A stretch of DNA of 64,000 bases from Allolobophora icterica (taxonomy: Eukaryota > Annelida > Clitellata > Crassiclitellata > Lumbricidae), in the NCBI GenBank assembly GCA_963556255.1, contig OY744612.1:21727532-21791531 (forward strand), in the 5' to 3' direction. This document shows positions 11,002 through 21,445 of this stretch, piece after piece (the first letter of the stretch is position 1; every line of letters starts with the position of its first letter). The translations under genes and the position numbers were made by a program. Under the pieces are notes generated by a model. The model made no database searches, had not been told where the DNA came from, and worked only from the letters and a program-made list of their open reading frames with translations.

Positions 11002-11163
11002 CCAGGGCATAGCCAGGGCAGTCGTACAAGTAACCAGTGCAGAGGGCGATTTATGCCCGCACAAATTCTGGGCAGGGCAAAATTTCTGCCAGGGCAACGA
11101 CCAGGGCAAAGGCTTTTTTCCAGGGCATTTGCCCTGGCTCGCCCTGGTGTAGCGCCGCCCCTG
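11002..11163. mobile_element. hAT-type fragment rich in CCAGGGCA
   Basis: The right end, revcomp CAGGGGCGGCGCTACAC, looks like a hAT terminus. The left end is truncated or diverged. CCAGGGC is repeated about six times inside. Unit 2 lacks it at the equivalent intron position (about 40.96 kb). Confidence 0.6.
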
Positions 11164-11581
11164 GCCTCACGGAGTACAGCTGTCTAACATATTGAAAAAT
11201 ATGTACCTTAAGATTTAGTTTAATGCTTGTGTGCAGCTGTGCAGTGCATCTAGCGAAAGAGTAGGTCTGTTGATGTGTAAAAGAAAATAGGTCCTAAAGG
11301 TAAAGGATGACCATTAGATGAACACGGTCGACTCCCCATTCCGGAAAAGGCCGACGTGTAACTTTCAACATAGGCGTTTGGTCCGTTCCCTGCCTTTACT
11401 TCGCCAGATACTGTAGAGCAGTCTACTTGATCGTGGCTCTTTTGCACACCGTAAGCACCTCTAAGTGGTGTTCTTTTAAAACTGCTATATAAATATTCAA
11501 AAACGATTATGATTTCTATTATTCCTAGAAACATGTGTCGCATCCATCAACGATATTCCATACATTTGGCAATCTAAACAG

Positions 11582-12485
11582 TTTCTTTAAAAAGTATCGT
11601 CATATTAAGAGGGGTAATGTTTAATTTGCATGTAGATGGTTTTAAGGCCACTTATATCGGAGGATTACGGACTACAGACGTTAAAGTCAAGGGAGTGGCC
11701 CTTCTGGAAAATCGCGACTACGTTCTCTACAGATCCTCAGTCGAAGGCAGCCATATCCGTGTCTTCTGTGACAAGACGGTGAACTTTCCACTTATAAAAG
11801 TCATAAAATTACCAGATTGCTTGGACCCTGATGGCTTGGCCGCCAACCCCCAAGCTCAGTGTCTCTATGTAACGGATAATCATATGAACTTTTTGCCCAT
11901 GGTCTGGAAGGTAACACCAGAAAACAACGAGGTTACCTCTTGGGTATCCTATCAACATCCCCTTACTCTCTCTGCTTCCCTCTCCGGCCATGTCCTGATA
12001 CTCTACAGTTGCTACGGTGACAATGACTATTATCTCGACGTTTGCCTTTCAACTGCCAGAATATTGCACACGTATACACTGCCGCATGAGAAATTCGGAA
12101 TTCCGGTGGCAGTAGTTGAGACTTCGAAGAGGAACTTCGTAATAAGCTATAGCATACACCCTACTTGGTGTATATACAAAATGAATTCAGACGCTCAGAT
12201 CATTAGTCGTTTTACTCCTGGAGACGACCCCTCACAGCATCTGTACAATCCGCGATACCTTTTCGTCGATTCGTGGGATAGGTTGATAGTTGCCGACTCG
12301 GGAAGTAACCGAGTGATCCTCTTGGATCCCAATCTCAACTGGGTTGGAGTACTATTGAAAAGGAACTCTTTCGTGATGGGCGAACATCCAAGACCATTCC
12401 TATACGACAATAGCACAAGCCAGATTTTCATCGCACCCAACTATGGTGAAGTTCAACAGATTGACGTGTATTCTTTCAAACTTAG
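11582..12485 (+). CDS. Locus copy 1, exon: NHL-like beta-propeller 1
   Basis: Acceptor TCTAAACAG/TT at 11581 is phase 1 and continues the coiled-coil exon in frame. The exon encodes about 300 residues forming a complete beta-propeller. The clearest NHL-type blade is near 12241-12345 (PRYLFVDSWDRLIVADSGSN then RVILLD), and other blades carry LYVTD, VWKVTPEN and IFIAPN strands. NHL-like propellers bind protein or RNA ligands. I end the exon at CTTAG/GTATGT (phase 2), because both copies keep this donor while the residues beyond it diverge completely. If the donor is unused, translation stops at 12519 and this would be a separate 445-residue gene. The sequence is intact. Confidence 0.75.
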
Positions 12486-12954
12486 GTATGTTGATTCACA
12501 ATTTTTTGCATATACATGATCAGGAATCTTCTTATCATTGATAATTTTAAACTTCTTTAGTATTGCATCGTTATTATAGTGCACCATGCACAGAGCGGCG
12601 ATCTTGTTTGACATGTGGGGGACACTTTTGAACTCGGTCAGCATCTGTGCAGGAGAAGTTCGTTAAAAAAAGCAAGGGACAGGCACTTTGCAACATCTGA
12701 CCAGGCCCGGCCCTAGGGGATGCGGGCCCAAGGCAGGAAGCAGACTTGTTGTCCTCGAGACCAAGGTCCTGGTCTCGAGTGCACTCGTGTTCGTTTTAAA
12801 AGTCTTGGTCTTGGTCTTGGTCTTGAAGTTCAAAGTCTTGGTCTTGGTCTTGAGGTGCAAAGTCTTGGTCTCGCAAGACCAAGACCGGCTGTCAATATGA
12901 AGTCATTTAACAAAACTCAAAAATAAAAATAAATTTTAAAGCCTATTTGCATCA

Positions 12955-13252
12955 TAGCCTACGACAAATACCTACAGACGGATACAAGTCTTGTTGGTCA
13001 GGAAACCCATTGGCAGCAGCAACTAAGTTATGCTGTATCTGGAAGCCCTGCCGAGACTTTTTCTGAGCCAGACGGTCTGATAAGCCATGGGAGGATTTCA
13101 AAAGGCTCACGATTTGTACATTTAAAGCCAGTGCTTGAAAACCTACGGTGTGTGCCAGCGTTTTCAGCACCTATGGAAAGTATTTTTTCATATGGCGAAA
13201 TTTCTTTGAGGCCCCAAAAGGCACATCTTGGTCAGAAAATTCTGAGCTAATT
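12955..13252 (+). pseudogene. hAT transposase C-terminal remnant
   Basis: A forward frame with breaks contains SAPMESIFSYGEISLRP near 13165-13215. This is the hallmark C-terminal dimerisation segment of hAT transposases, normally a Ser-x-Glu-Arg-x-Phe-Ser then a Gly/Leu-Arg-Pro pattern. The catalytic DDE region is absent and the upstream part is out of frame, so it cannot make a functional enzyme. Confidence 0.75.
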
Positions 13253-13508
13253 GGTTTTTATACAAGAGGCATTTGGAATAACATTTTGCATGAAGGACTT
13301 TTGTAAATACGAATTCGGAATTCTCTGCAGTCTGCATTTAAAGTTAATTTACTCGAATAAAATAAAAGACTCACGTTTTCATTAAAATAGCGAGTGGTCC
13401 GACTTGACAATTTTTTCAAGGAAGAGTAGTCTTGGGCTGAATGTGATTTTTTGGGGTCTTGGTCTTGGTCTCGAGGTTCAAAGTCGTGGTCTTGGTCTTG
13501 GTCTCGAG

Positions 13509-13739
13509 CAGTGGCGTCACGAGGTGGGTGCGGGGGGTGCGGACCGCACCGGGTGACACCCTCAGAGGGGGGTGACACCAACATGAGAAAATGATAAAAA
13601 TTTTGCAAGATGATAAATTCCTTAAAAAAGGTCATGACTTTTTTTGGGAGACGATTTCCTAAAAAAGGTCATCACATTTTTTTTAGGGTGACACCATGGC
13701 TTACCGCACCGGGTGACACCAGCCCTAGTGACGCCACTG
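13509..13739. mobile_element. Nested hAT-type MITE, 231 bp
   Basis: Begins CAGTGGCGTCACGAGG, ends AGTGACGCCACTG, and is flanked by a perfect 8-bp duplication GTCTCGAG (13501-13508 and 13740-13747). It interrupts the (CAAGAC)n array of the host hAT. GGGTGACACC recurs near both ends. Confidence 0.92.
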
Positions 13740-14389
13740 GTCTCGAGGTTCAAAGTCTTGGTCTTGGTCTTGAAGTTCAAAGTCATGGTCTTGGTCTTGA
13801 GGTTTAAGGTCTTGACAACAAGACTGGAAGGAAGCGATGAGCGGAGGCCCAAGCATAAACAGGCACTGCGGAGTTGATTTCCAGTCAATACGGTATTGGC
13901 AATACCATATATATTAAAATAATGCAAAATGGAAATTAAATGGCTTAATCAGTGCTTTTTTCTGCCGGAACGCTCTGGAATGGCGTTCCGGCATCTTTTT
14001 CAGCTATTGAAAATAATTTAGTTATTTTAATAAAAGAATATATTAGTTATTTTAATTTAATGTGACATCAAAATTTTCTTTGGTAAGGTCTCACCGAGAT
14101 CCCTCTCCGAACCCAAACCCCTTTTTTCTAGGGCTTCACCCTCGATCAGAGGCGTAGCTAGGGGAGCAGAGGGAGCAGCCGCTCCCTCTGAGACCATTTT
14201 CCAAGATGTGGGGCCTTTTCACAGTTTATTTATTCCAATCGTTCAAAATTCATTTATTCCAATTGTTCAAAAATATTTTATTCCAATCGTTCGAACGACA
14301 TATTTTGTATTCTGGAACTCTAGAAAATAAGCCCATCTATACAATTTTTTCTAGCAGTTTACCTCGTCTTTAATATTAAAAGAAGAACA

Positions 14390-14671
14390 TTGCAATCTTT
14401 AGATTCTTTCGCGTTCACTCTAAAAATACTTTGCGATACCAGATGGGCATTCAGGAAATCATCAGTACTCTTGCAGAATTTACCAGAACTAATAGTTGCC
14501 CTGCAGAGAATCGTGGATGGTGATATTAAAAGCTGCACTACGAAACAGCTGACTGAGGCAAAGGGTATTCCTGTAACATTTGATACGTTTGAATTCTTAG
14601 TTCTTCCAATATTATTATGGAAAAGTGCTAAAGAAGGCTTTCAGTTTATACACATATTTACAGAGAAATAG
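14390..14671 (+). pseudogene. hAT transposase fragment (ZMYM/TTF-type)
   Basis: The 93 codons contain LKILCDTRWAFRKSSVLL, matching the LCDTRW-x-x-R block typical of hAT transposases related to zinc-finger MYM-type and TTF-type proteins, then helical sequence. Later codons (to about 14900) are interrupted by stops. Both flanking parts of the enzyme are missing. Decayed. Confidence 0.7.
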
Positions 14672-14909
14672 CATTGATTTGGCAACAGCTTCTCATTTGA
14701 TTCAATTACTTGAAAACGATTTTAAAACATGCAAAATGAATTCAAATTTGAGTTTGAACGGATTGAGAATGAAGTAACCAAGCTGGTTCAAAAATGTGAT
14801 ATTACTACTGACTATAAGCAACACGGTGTTCGGAAGAGAAAGAGATTTCATGAGGAAACTCAGTGGATAAGGGAATATCCGATTCGTGGTTGAAACCTAA
14901 ATAGTGTCA

Positions 14910-15475
14910 CTAGATTGTGTCATAAATCTTGACTTGACTACTGTTCCTCACTCTACTATGGCAGCTATGGCCTACCTTCTAGTCGTTTGGCGTGCCTCAA
15001 TCGAGTGCAAGGCTCTGCGGCACGCCTTATTGATCGAATACCAAAATTGGTCAGGTCTCTGGTTATATGCTGGAGGTCCTGCAATGGCTCCAGCCAACTG
15101 TCAGCCAGCGTGTAGTATAAGGGTTGTTTCCCTGGTCTGGAGGTGCTTCCTGGGATGCGATCCAACTTATCTGCGGGTCCTTTGCCACCCCGTACTGGGA
15201 GTTCAGGGTAGTCGCCATGCACCTCCGAGCCCTCCGATCTTCGGTCAAAGGGATACTCATTATGCCTTTTGCCCGCACAGCCACTATGCAGAGCCGTGTT
15301 TTCAGTGGTGGGCCCGACAACATGGAACGGGCTCCCCAGGATCTGCGCCTGTTCCCATAACTCCCTCTGATACGTTCCATACTCGACTGAAAACTGTCTT
15401 GTTTGGCCTGTGGAGTCGGGAGCACCTCTGAGTAGCCCTATTCAGGTGCTATATAAATACCCGAATTAATGAATG
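14910..15475 (+). pseudogene. LINE 3' end nested in hAT
   Basis: Frames on this strand, with several shifts, give the tail of a CR1/L2-like LINE polyprotein: a LxRVQxSAARLI-like region near 15000, a VWRCFLGC segment near 15140, HPVLGVQG near 15195, and DTFHTRLKTVLFGLW at 15375-15420, followed by a GGTGCTATATAAATACC tail. The polymerase core is absent. A related minus-strand piece lies at 38740-39065. Confidence 0.7.
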
Positions 15476-16261
15476 CATAAATAGCACAACTAAAAGATTT
15501 GAGCATTTTACAAATGTGGCTTCCAATTTTTAATTAGATCAAAGAATTTTGCAATGTGAATGCCGATAATTATTATTTTGGTAGTTGTGGCCTTTTTATG
15601 TGCTCGCTCCCCCTGGTGTTAAAACCTGGCTACGCCACTGCCCCCGATTTAGCCCTTCCATAATTGTTCAGTTCCGGAACATTTTTTTCTAGAAAAAAAG
15701 CGCTATTTACTTAATGAACACAGAATGCAAATCAGGCTCTTAATGCCAGCATTTTACTGTGAAAGCAATACCGGGTCATTATGTTTTACTGAATTATTTA
15801 AATTGAAAAGGATGTTAATAATTAGATATTTTAGCTCCTTCTAATTGAAAGTTTGTTAGTCACAATAGACAATGGTGTGGGTTCTAGTTGTTACTCGCTT
15901 TATCTGCAGGCTTGCTTTTCTTAAATCACCCTATCACATTCACGCGGCAAATAATCCGCCAGTATTGTTGCTAAGAGACATGAGCGTTATCAGCGTTCAA
16001 TCTCATCACAGTAAACAAAATTATAGCCAGCAGCGCGGGGCCCTTGAAAGCGCGGGGCCAAAGGCGGCAGCCTCGTTCGCCTTGCCCTAGGGCCGGGCCT
16101 GCATGTGACTGAAGTAAGCTAATGACCATCTGTGTGAATCGTTCATGTTGGATTCGAGGGACTCTTTCCACATACACATACGCTGAAGCAATTTCTCTAG
16201 ATCCATGTTAACTGTTGTTAATTGGCCTACAGGTAATAAAGACTTATGTTCCATGTTTCAG

Positions 16262-16316
16262 ACTTCCAGACGAAATGGAATCTAAAGACGACCAAAGCTA
16301 CCAATCACCTGCTTTG
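16262..16316 (+). CDS. Locus copy 1, exon: 18-codon linker (LPDEM...)
   Basis: A 55-base exon between TGTTTCAG and GTGAGT, matched in unit 2 at 48031-48085. Reading it with one base completing the phase-2 codon from propeller 1 gives LPDEMESKDDQSYQSPAL and ends in phase 0, which fits the next exon. Alternatively the ATG at 16274 could be the start codon of a separate downstream gene. Two facts favour an internal exon: a good acceptor stands before it in both copies, and there is no AATAAA between propeller 1 and here apart from transposon sequence. Function of the linker unknown. Confidence 0.6.
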
Positions 16317-16391
16317 GTGAGTTAAAACATAATTTAAACACCAAAAATCCAGAAACGTCAGCATGTCAAACAGCAACTTACAACAGACAAG

Positions 16392-17544
16392 TAGGGGAAA
16401 GGCTCGTATTATGGGCCACCGTGTAATACGGACCATGATTGGTATCTAGACTTTAGGTCATTAGTTCCACCATTTATTTATGTTTATAGAGACACCTAAT
16501 CTTAAGTGTTTTCGTTTTCTGCCATTGTCCTGAACGCAACAACTGGTAAAGAATTATTAAAAGTTTTGTACAAATGTAGACATAAGACGATGTATTTTTT
16601 TTTAATGTCCCAAAGAATACCCCGATCGCGCACAATGGCATGCAGTCTGTCAATAGGAAGTGTTTGGCCAAACAACCATGTAATACGGACTACTTAATGA
16701 GTGTGTAATAAGGACCTGGTCCATATTGTACATTTGTAGGTTAATGTGCATCAAATGTCTAAAGTGGGCAAACAATCGATGAGCTGGGTTGGATGATAAT
16801 GTTGATAGTGATTATTCATGTGACATCTGTAAATAAAAGTTTTAAACAAAACTTAGTAGGCGTAGATTATTGAAGTCTGGGGCCAAATGTTAACGGTTTG
16901 ATAGGTCTAAATAGATACTATAGTGGCCATTTCATTTTGCTACCAGGCCTACTCTCATTGATGGTTATTAAAAGTAATTAAGTATTACAAGTATTCTTCA
17001 ATTATTAGGCCTATAAGTAATTAATCCATTGAAGTGTAAACGTTTCAATATTTGAGCTCAAATTAATTGATTACAATTAGTTGATTAATTGCATTTCAAT
17101 TTTTATTTTTAAGTTGTATTAGATATCAATGTCATTAGTGCCAACATTGTGCTACTTTCAGCCCCCGATTTTGTTACTTTTTAATTTGCTCAATAGCTAC
17201 TGTCCCACAGTTTCTTTTGTTTGAGTTTCAGGCCTGTCCTTTCTATATTGTAGACTTATAGTTAACCTAAGTAGGCCTGTGTTCTAGATTTTTCCAGTTT
17301 TTTTTCAAATCCCGAATCGTAGTCCGTTTAAACAACTAGCCTACATGTATATGTGTAATATTGACCACTTTTTATTTAGCAAATTCCTACAATTTGGTAA
17401 AGCAACCAAGACATCTTTCACCATGTCACAATGATTCTTAAACTCGATCTGCATGTCGGGGTAATAACACATTTTTACTTAGGCCTAGGAAGTAGAAGAA
17501 AAGCGTATTTTCTCTTGGGGGCCATATTAAAAGACATTCCCCTA
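16392..17544. mobile_element. Intronic DNA transposon-like insertion, 1.15 kb
   Basis: Unit 2 lacks this stretch at the equivalent point (about 48.16 kb). The ends are imperfect inverted repeats (TAGGGGAA, then TATTATGGGCC on the left and its counterpart GGCCATATTA...TTCCCCTA on the right). The motif GTAATACGGACC recurs near 16422, 16679 and, degenerate, 16704 and 17353. No convincing protein. Confidence 0.6.
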
Positions 17545-18094
17545 AGGGGTTGTGTTAAATGTGGTGAGCAAGTTACATTTGTTCCCAATTTTTTCATGAG
17601 TGATATCTCGTCCTTTATTTTGGCTGACAGTATTCAATTAGACATTTTGATGAGTTAAAACTTGGCCTAAGCACCAAGCCCTAAAACAAGGCCATATCAG
17701 ACAGTATTTCAACTTGACAACTAAAGAATTCTGTCAACTGACGCGAACAAGTAACATCTGTTCTCAGCTTTGACCCTGGTTTTATCTCTTCCTTCATTCT
17801 GAACCGAAATTATTCAACACGACATTCGACGTGGGATTGATATCATCATTCTAGACTAAAGTAGGCCTATACTATAAACTGGCACGTCGGTTCCTTATTC
17901 TGCATTTGATGCCTAACCATGTACCTTCTATTTCATTAACTGCAAAAGACACTACTCTATCGGCGTCATGCTTCTTAAATTAGATTTGTTGAGGGAAGAT
18001 CGTGGCTATATTTAAGAGATTTGAATATCGGGCTACCGCCATCCATACACGAGTACCTCAAGTGCTCCAATTCAAACGGGCAGAGGTCGTGAAG
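17545..18094. other. Intron sequence, no feature apart from homology
   Basis: Alignable with 48.19-48.6 kb of unit 2. Contains one TAGGCCTA insertion at 17862-17869 absent from unit 2. I see no gene. Confidence 0.6.
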
Positions 18095-19016
18095 GACAGC
18101 ACCCAATAATTCATTAGTAAATGGGAAGGACATCACCCAATAATTTATTAGAAAAAGAGAAGGATGTCATTCAATAATTCATTAGAAAACGAGAAGGATG
18201 TCATCCAATAATTCATTAGAAAACAAGAAGGATGTCATCCAATAATTCATTAGAAAACAAGAAGGATGTCATCCAATAATTCATTAGAAAACGAGAAGGA
18301 TGTCATCAAATAATTCATTTGAAAACAAGAAGGATGTCATCCAATAATTCATTAGAAAACGAGAAGGATGTCATCCAATAATTCATTAGAAAACGAGAAG
18401 GATGTCATCCAATAATTCATTAGAAGACGAGAAGGATGTCGTCCAATAGGCCTAGTTCATTAGAAAACGAGAAGGATGTCATCCAATAATTCATTAGAAA
18501 AACGAGAAGGATGTCATCCAATAATTCATTAGAAAACAAGAAGGATGTCATCCAATAATTCATTAGAAAACAAGAAGGATGTCATCCAATAATTCATTAG
18601 AAAACGAGAAGGATGTCGTCCAATAATTCATTAGAAAACGAGAAGGATTCGTCCAATAATTCATTAGAAAACAAGAGGATGTCATCCAATAATTCATTAG
18701 AAAACAAGAAGGATGTCATCCAATAATTCATTAGAAAACAAGAAGGATGTCATCCAATAATTCATTAGAAAACAAGAAGGATGTCGTCCAATAATTCATA
18801 AGAAATAGAGCAGGATTCATCCAATAATTCATTAGAAAACAAGAAGATGTCATCCAATAATTCATTAGAAAACAAGAAGATGTCATCCAATAATTCATTA
18901 GAAAACAAGAAGGATGTCATCCAATAATTCATTAGAAAACAAGAAGGATGTCATCCAATAATTCATTAGAAAACGACAAGGATGTCGTCCAGTAATTCAT
19001 TAGAAAACGAGCAGAG
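18095..19016. repeat. 34-bp minisatellite, about 26 copies, in intron
   Basis: Tandem units of ATTCATTAGAAAAC(A/G)AGAA, then GGATGTCATCCAATA, with small deletions and substitutions, between the linker exon and the F-box-like exon. Unit 2 retains only a few scattered, diverged units at 48.61-48.66, 48.79-48.89 and 49.08-49.22 kb, so the array expanded in unit 1 after the duplication. One unit at 18447-18454 has acquired TAGGCCTA. Confidence 0.95.
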
Positions 19017-19490
19017 AAAAGGTCAATGGTCACAATAAAAAAAATTGTACGTCTACATTTTTATTTAGATGAAGGTTGTATTTTCTTTACTATTTCATAC
19101 TATTTCTCGTTAGAGTTACATTTACTTCAACCCTGAGGACTGCTTGTCTTCTTTCAAACGCAAATAGCATCCTTTTCGAAACGAAGCGATTCTGTTTGGG
19201 GCTGTCTTTGATGAAATCGAAGAGAGAGCAGACATGTTGATGCTTTGATATCATCCCTCACGCGGCTATTTTGACGGGAAGATGATACTGCATCGATAGC
19301 GAGTTTGCAACAATTTACATGCTTCATTTCTCGCAATTTTCTCTGACGATTCTTATTGATCGGTATCTGGATAGCTGTTGCAGATTTACTTGGTAAGTAA
19401 ATAAGCAAGTACTCTATATCAGTGCGATACAAACGCCCAAACTTTACAACAATGCGTGCACGCTAATAGCTTTGTTTTCTGTGGATGTAG
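19017..19490. other. Intron sequence before F-box-like exon
   Basis: Homologous to 48.65-49.3 and 50.68-51.95 kb in unit 2, where a 1.34-kb transposon and further insertions split it. No gene seen. The minus-strand frame over 19154-19432 has no motif and is not conserved. Confidence 0.5.
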
Positions 19491-19674
19491 GCCTGTGCGC
19501 ATATCAACCAGCAACCCGATGTGGTGCTAGAACGGATTCTTTTGAGAGCTTGTCTTTTCAAGAGTACTTCACTGGCAACTGAAGATCTTCTCGAATTGGC
19601 TGCAGTTTGCTATGACTGGTATCACCAGTTGAAGAACAAACGGTTGCACCATCAGATAAAGCGAAAGCTGACAG
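19491..19674 (+). CDS. Locus copy 1, exon: F-box-like domain
   Basis: Bounded by GGATGTAG and ACAG/GTAACA; phases 0 in and 1 out match the neighbouring exons. The 61 codons read as an F-box-like three-helix module: QPDVVLERIL at the start (in unit 2 the more canonical LPDVVLEQIL), then DLLELAAVCYDWYHQL, which fits the L-x-x-V-C-x-x-W-x-x-L signature of F-boxes, and a basic tail. F-box domains bind SKP1 and recruit targets to SCF ubiquitin ligases. Here the assignment rests on this pattern only. The insert between the two helical blocks is slightly longer than usual. Intact in this copy. Confidence 0.6.
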
Positions 19675-20389
19675 GTAACACCAGACAAATGAAAGATGAT
19701 TGGTTTTTGTATTGATATTGCCAATTGTGTGAGAATGTATATTTCAGTAGGAGTAATTTATTGATTGTTATAATGTACTAAAAGAGAAACTATTTCATTA
19801 TTTTGTTTCATTTCAGAATATGTTTGTAATCATTTATAATTAAATAACCTTTGCGAGTTTCAAAAGGCGCTATATCGATATGATTAGGCCTATGCATAGG
19901 GATCTAAACATAGGTCTACTTGACTCGACGACTCTGATCTCCACTGAACCAATTTAACTTCTGTATTATAGATACAACCTCATGGACCAACCACTAAACT
20001 AGCTCTTCTCAAGAGTCGAATATGCTATTATAAGAAAATACATAGGCCTACATGCATATATGCGTTGAAGTAACGCGTAAGTAAGGGCGTTGCGCATCAG
20101 TAAATCTACATCCTGTTTACAGATTGACTCTGTCCGTGTCAATCTGCTGGGCAGAGAAGCCTTGAATGAAACGCATTAGATGTCCTTTATAGGCAGGCAG
20201 CTCATTGTACACTAGCAACAGTCTAGCATAAAGCAGTGTGCTACTTGTGAAGCGCCTTCATTTGAATGAAGAAACGCTTGCTAAGCCAAAGCATCGCTAC
20301 ACGAGCTTTGTATCAACTCACGAAGTATACCCTACTGGTAAATTATTACCATGCAATAACAGCTAACTGGGTATCACAATTCTTTGCAG
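19675..20389. other. Intron, alignable with 52.14-52.74 kb
   Basis: No gene is visible. The intron shares blocks with unit 2, including the TTGAATGA(C/A)GAA stretch just before the CARD exon. TAGGCCTA occurs at about 19885 and 20042. Confidence 0.5.
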
Positions 20390-20725
20390 CCCAGACTCGC
20401 GCATTGCATTTCCGAAAGCATACGATCAGAAACAACCAGAAATACTTAACTGAAAGCATTCAACCAGTGGCAAAGGTTGTTCAGCTACAAGAAGGCGTCG
20501 CTCCTTCAAGAGAAAGAGGTCTTATCGATCGGTTGCAAGAGACGGAATGTCTCTCCGACAAACAGCTGAGACTCGTTAGAGGGAGAAATCAGCGATCCAG
20601 AGACATGAGCAAAGAACTCCTGAAAATCGCTCGATCATTTGAGGTGACGCAATACGCTACGTTTGTTGAATGCCTACGTCACACCGGACAACTGATGCCA
20701 GCCGATGTACTGGAACGAGGCGGAG
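20390..20725 (+). CDS. Locus copy 1, exon: CARD-like death-fold domain
   Basis: Acceptor TTCTTTGCAG and donor GGAG/GTATAC, phase 1 at both ends. The 111 residues show the six-helix pattern of a caspase recruitment domain. Helix 1 is around NQKYLTESIQPVAKVVQLQ, followed by RGLIDRL, a SDKQLRLV segment and a KELLKIA helix, then the diagnostic YATFVECLRHTGQLMPADVL at the end (CARD helices 5-6: F-x-x-L-x-x-T-G-Q-x-x-L-A-x-x-L). CARDs assemble homotypically in apoptosome, inflammasome and RIG-I/MAVS-type signalling. About 90% identical to the unit 2 copy by eye. Having the CARD in one exon between symmetric phase-1 introns makes it a shuffling-competent module. Confidence 0.75.
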
Positions 20726-21056
20726 GTATACAGCTCGTTGTGCTTCACAATTTATTACATAATGCTACCTAGTTACAATGCTTCACAATACCGTATTATT
20801 ATTACGCTTTACTGCCTAGTAGAAATGCGCCACAATACCGTATTATTATTACATAGTACTGCCTAGTAGCCATGCGTCACCATACCGTATTATTATTAAA
20901 TAATACTGTCTCATAACCATGCATCACAATACGGTTGTATTTTTGGATATTTGTGTTGCTGTTGAGTCACTGGTGCAAAGCCACTCCGCAGCTCTGTAAA
21001 GAAAGTTAGTAAGTATATGTAATGCATTTGTTAGCAAGTTAACATGCAATCTATAT

Positions 21057-21180
21057 TCTACTGGTTAGCGTACTACAGTTTCAACATAGAGGTCAGTGGT
21101 TCATATTCACCCCAGGGCAGAAATGTTCTACTCCATATGTTCCCCTAGCCAATCAGCTTTATTGAGTGCAGAAGCTGTAC
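21057..21180 (+). repeat. tRNA-derived SINE remnant
   Basis: CTGGTTAGCGTACTAC resembles a tRNA box A region and GGTCAGTGGTTCATATTC a degenerate box B. A matching remnant is at 53640-53780 in the same intron of unit 2, so it predates the duplication. It does not fold as a complete tRNA. Confidence 0.4.
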
Positions 21181-21309
21181 AGTGTACACTGTTACTAGAA
21201 AGATGAGGTGTCAAGGAAGAGGACTAGCCGCATGTCCTCCTATGCCAAGGCTAAAGCAAAATGCAGTCGTTAACGCTTTCTACCCATGGCTGTCTTTCAG
21301 GCTAGCTAA

Positions 21310-21445
21310 AGGAACGCCTCTTCTTCTTCCTCTTCTTCGTCGTCTTCGTCATCTTCTTCTTCTACTCCTCCTCCCTCTTCTCCTCTTTCTCCTCCTCGTC
21401 ATCCTCCTGCTGCTGCTTCTCTTCCTCCTCCTTCTTCTTCTAATA
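21310..21445. repeat. (TTC)n/(TCC)n polypyrimidine microsatellite
   Basis: About 135 bases of CTTCTTC and CTCCTCC on the + strand, roughly 375 bases upstream of the TRADD-N-like exon. A purer TTC tract sits at the same intron position in unit 2 (53890-54045). Confidence 0.9.

Larger units (their letters stand above)
12741..13826 (+). mobile_element. hAT element with subterminal (CAAGAC)n, copy a
   Basis: Ends are CAGACTTGTTGTC and GACAACAAGACTG, flanked by GCAGGAAG and GAAGGAAG (7 of 8). Inside both ends are tandem GTCTTG/CAAGAC arrays mixed with GAGGTTCAAAGTC. A hAT transposase C-terminal remnant lies between. A second copy in the opposite orientation is at 26060-26953. A 231-bp hAT MITE is nested at 13509-13739. 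Confidence 0.9.
14147..15640 (+). mobile_element. hAT element, 1.49 kb, with transposase fragment
   Basis: Starts CAGAGGCGTAGCTAGG, ends CCTGGCTACGCCACTG, and is flanked by CCCTCGAT and CCCCCGAT (7 of 8). It contains a transposase fragment at 14390-14671 and a LINE 3' end at about 14910-15475. Confidence 0.88.
13950..15705. mobile_element. Probable intermediate nested element
   Basis: Left end CAGTGCTTTTTTCTGCCGG and, at about 15675-15705, GTTCCGGAACA...TTCTAGAAAAAAAGCGCT look like diverged inverted ends. Flanks share CTTAAT. It encloses the 14147-15640 hAT. The boundaries are less certain than for its neighbours. Confidence 0.45.
12702..16101. mobile_element. Outer hAT element, 3.4 kb, of a nested series
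   Basis: Begins CAGGCCCGGCCCTAGGG and ends CCCTAGGGCCGGGCCTG (17-base perfect inverted repeat), flanked by CATCTGAC and CATGTGAC (7 of 8 identical). Most of its length is later insertions: 12741-13826, 13950 to about 15705, and 14147-15640. The original element may have been under 1 kb. Unit 2 lacks it between the homologous exons. Confidence 0.85.

Noticed and set aside
12486..12519. C-terminal tail YVDSQFFAYT as the true end of a separate propeller gene
   Set aside because: Not excluded, but less likely: the tails of the two copies diverge immediately after a shared GTATGT donor, as expected for intron sequence.
18095..19016. CRISPR-like array
   Set aside because: The unit is one continuous 34-bp repeat without unique spacers, in an intron of a eukaryotic gene.
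19154..19432. Minus-strand frame of 92 codons before the F-box-like exon
   Set aside because: The homologous stretch of unit 2 (50.59-50.85 kb) is interrupted by insertions and does not keep the frame, and there is no motif.
21057..21180. tRNA gene
   Set aside because: Box A and box B-like segments are degenerate and no cloverleaf or anticodon arm can be formed; treated as a SINE remnant. No functional tRNA or rRNA was found in the window.
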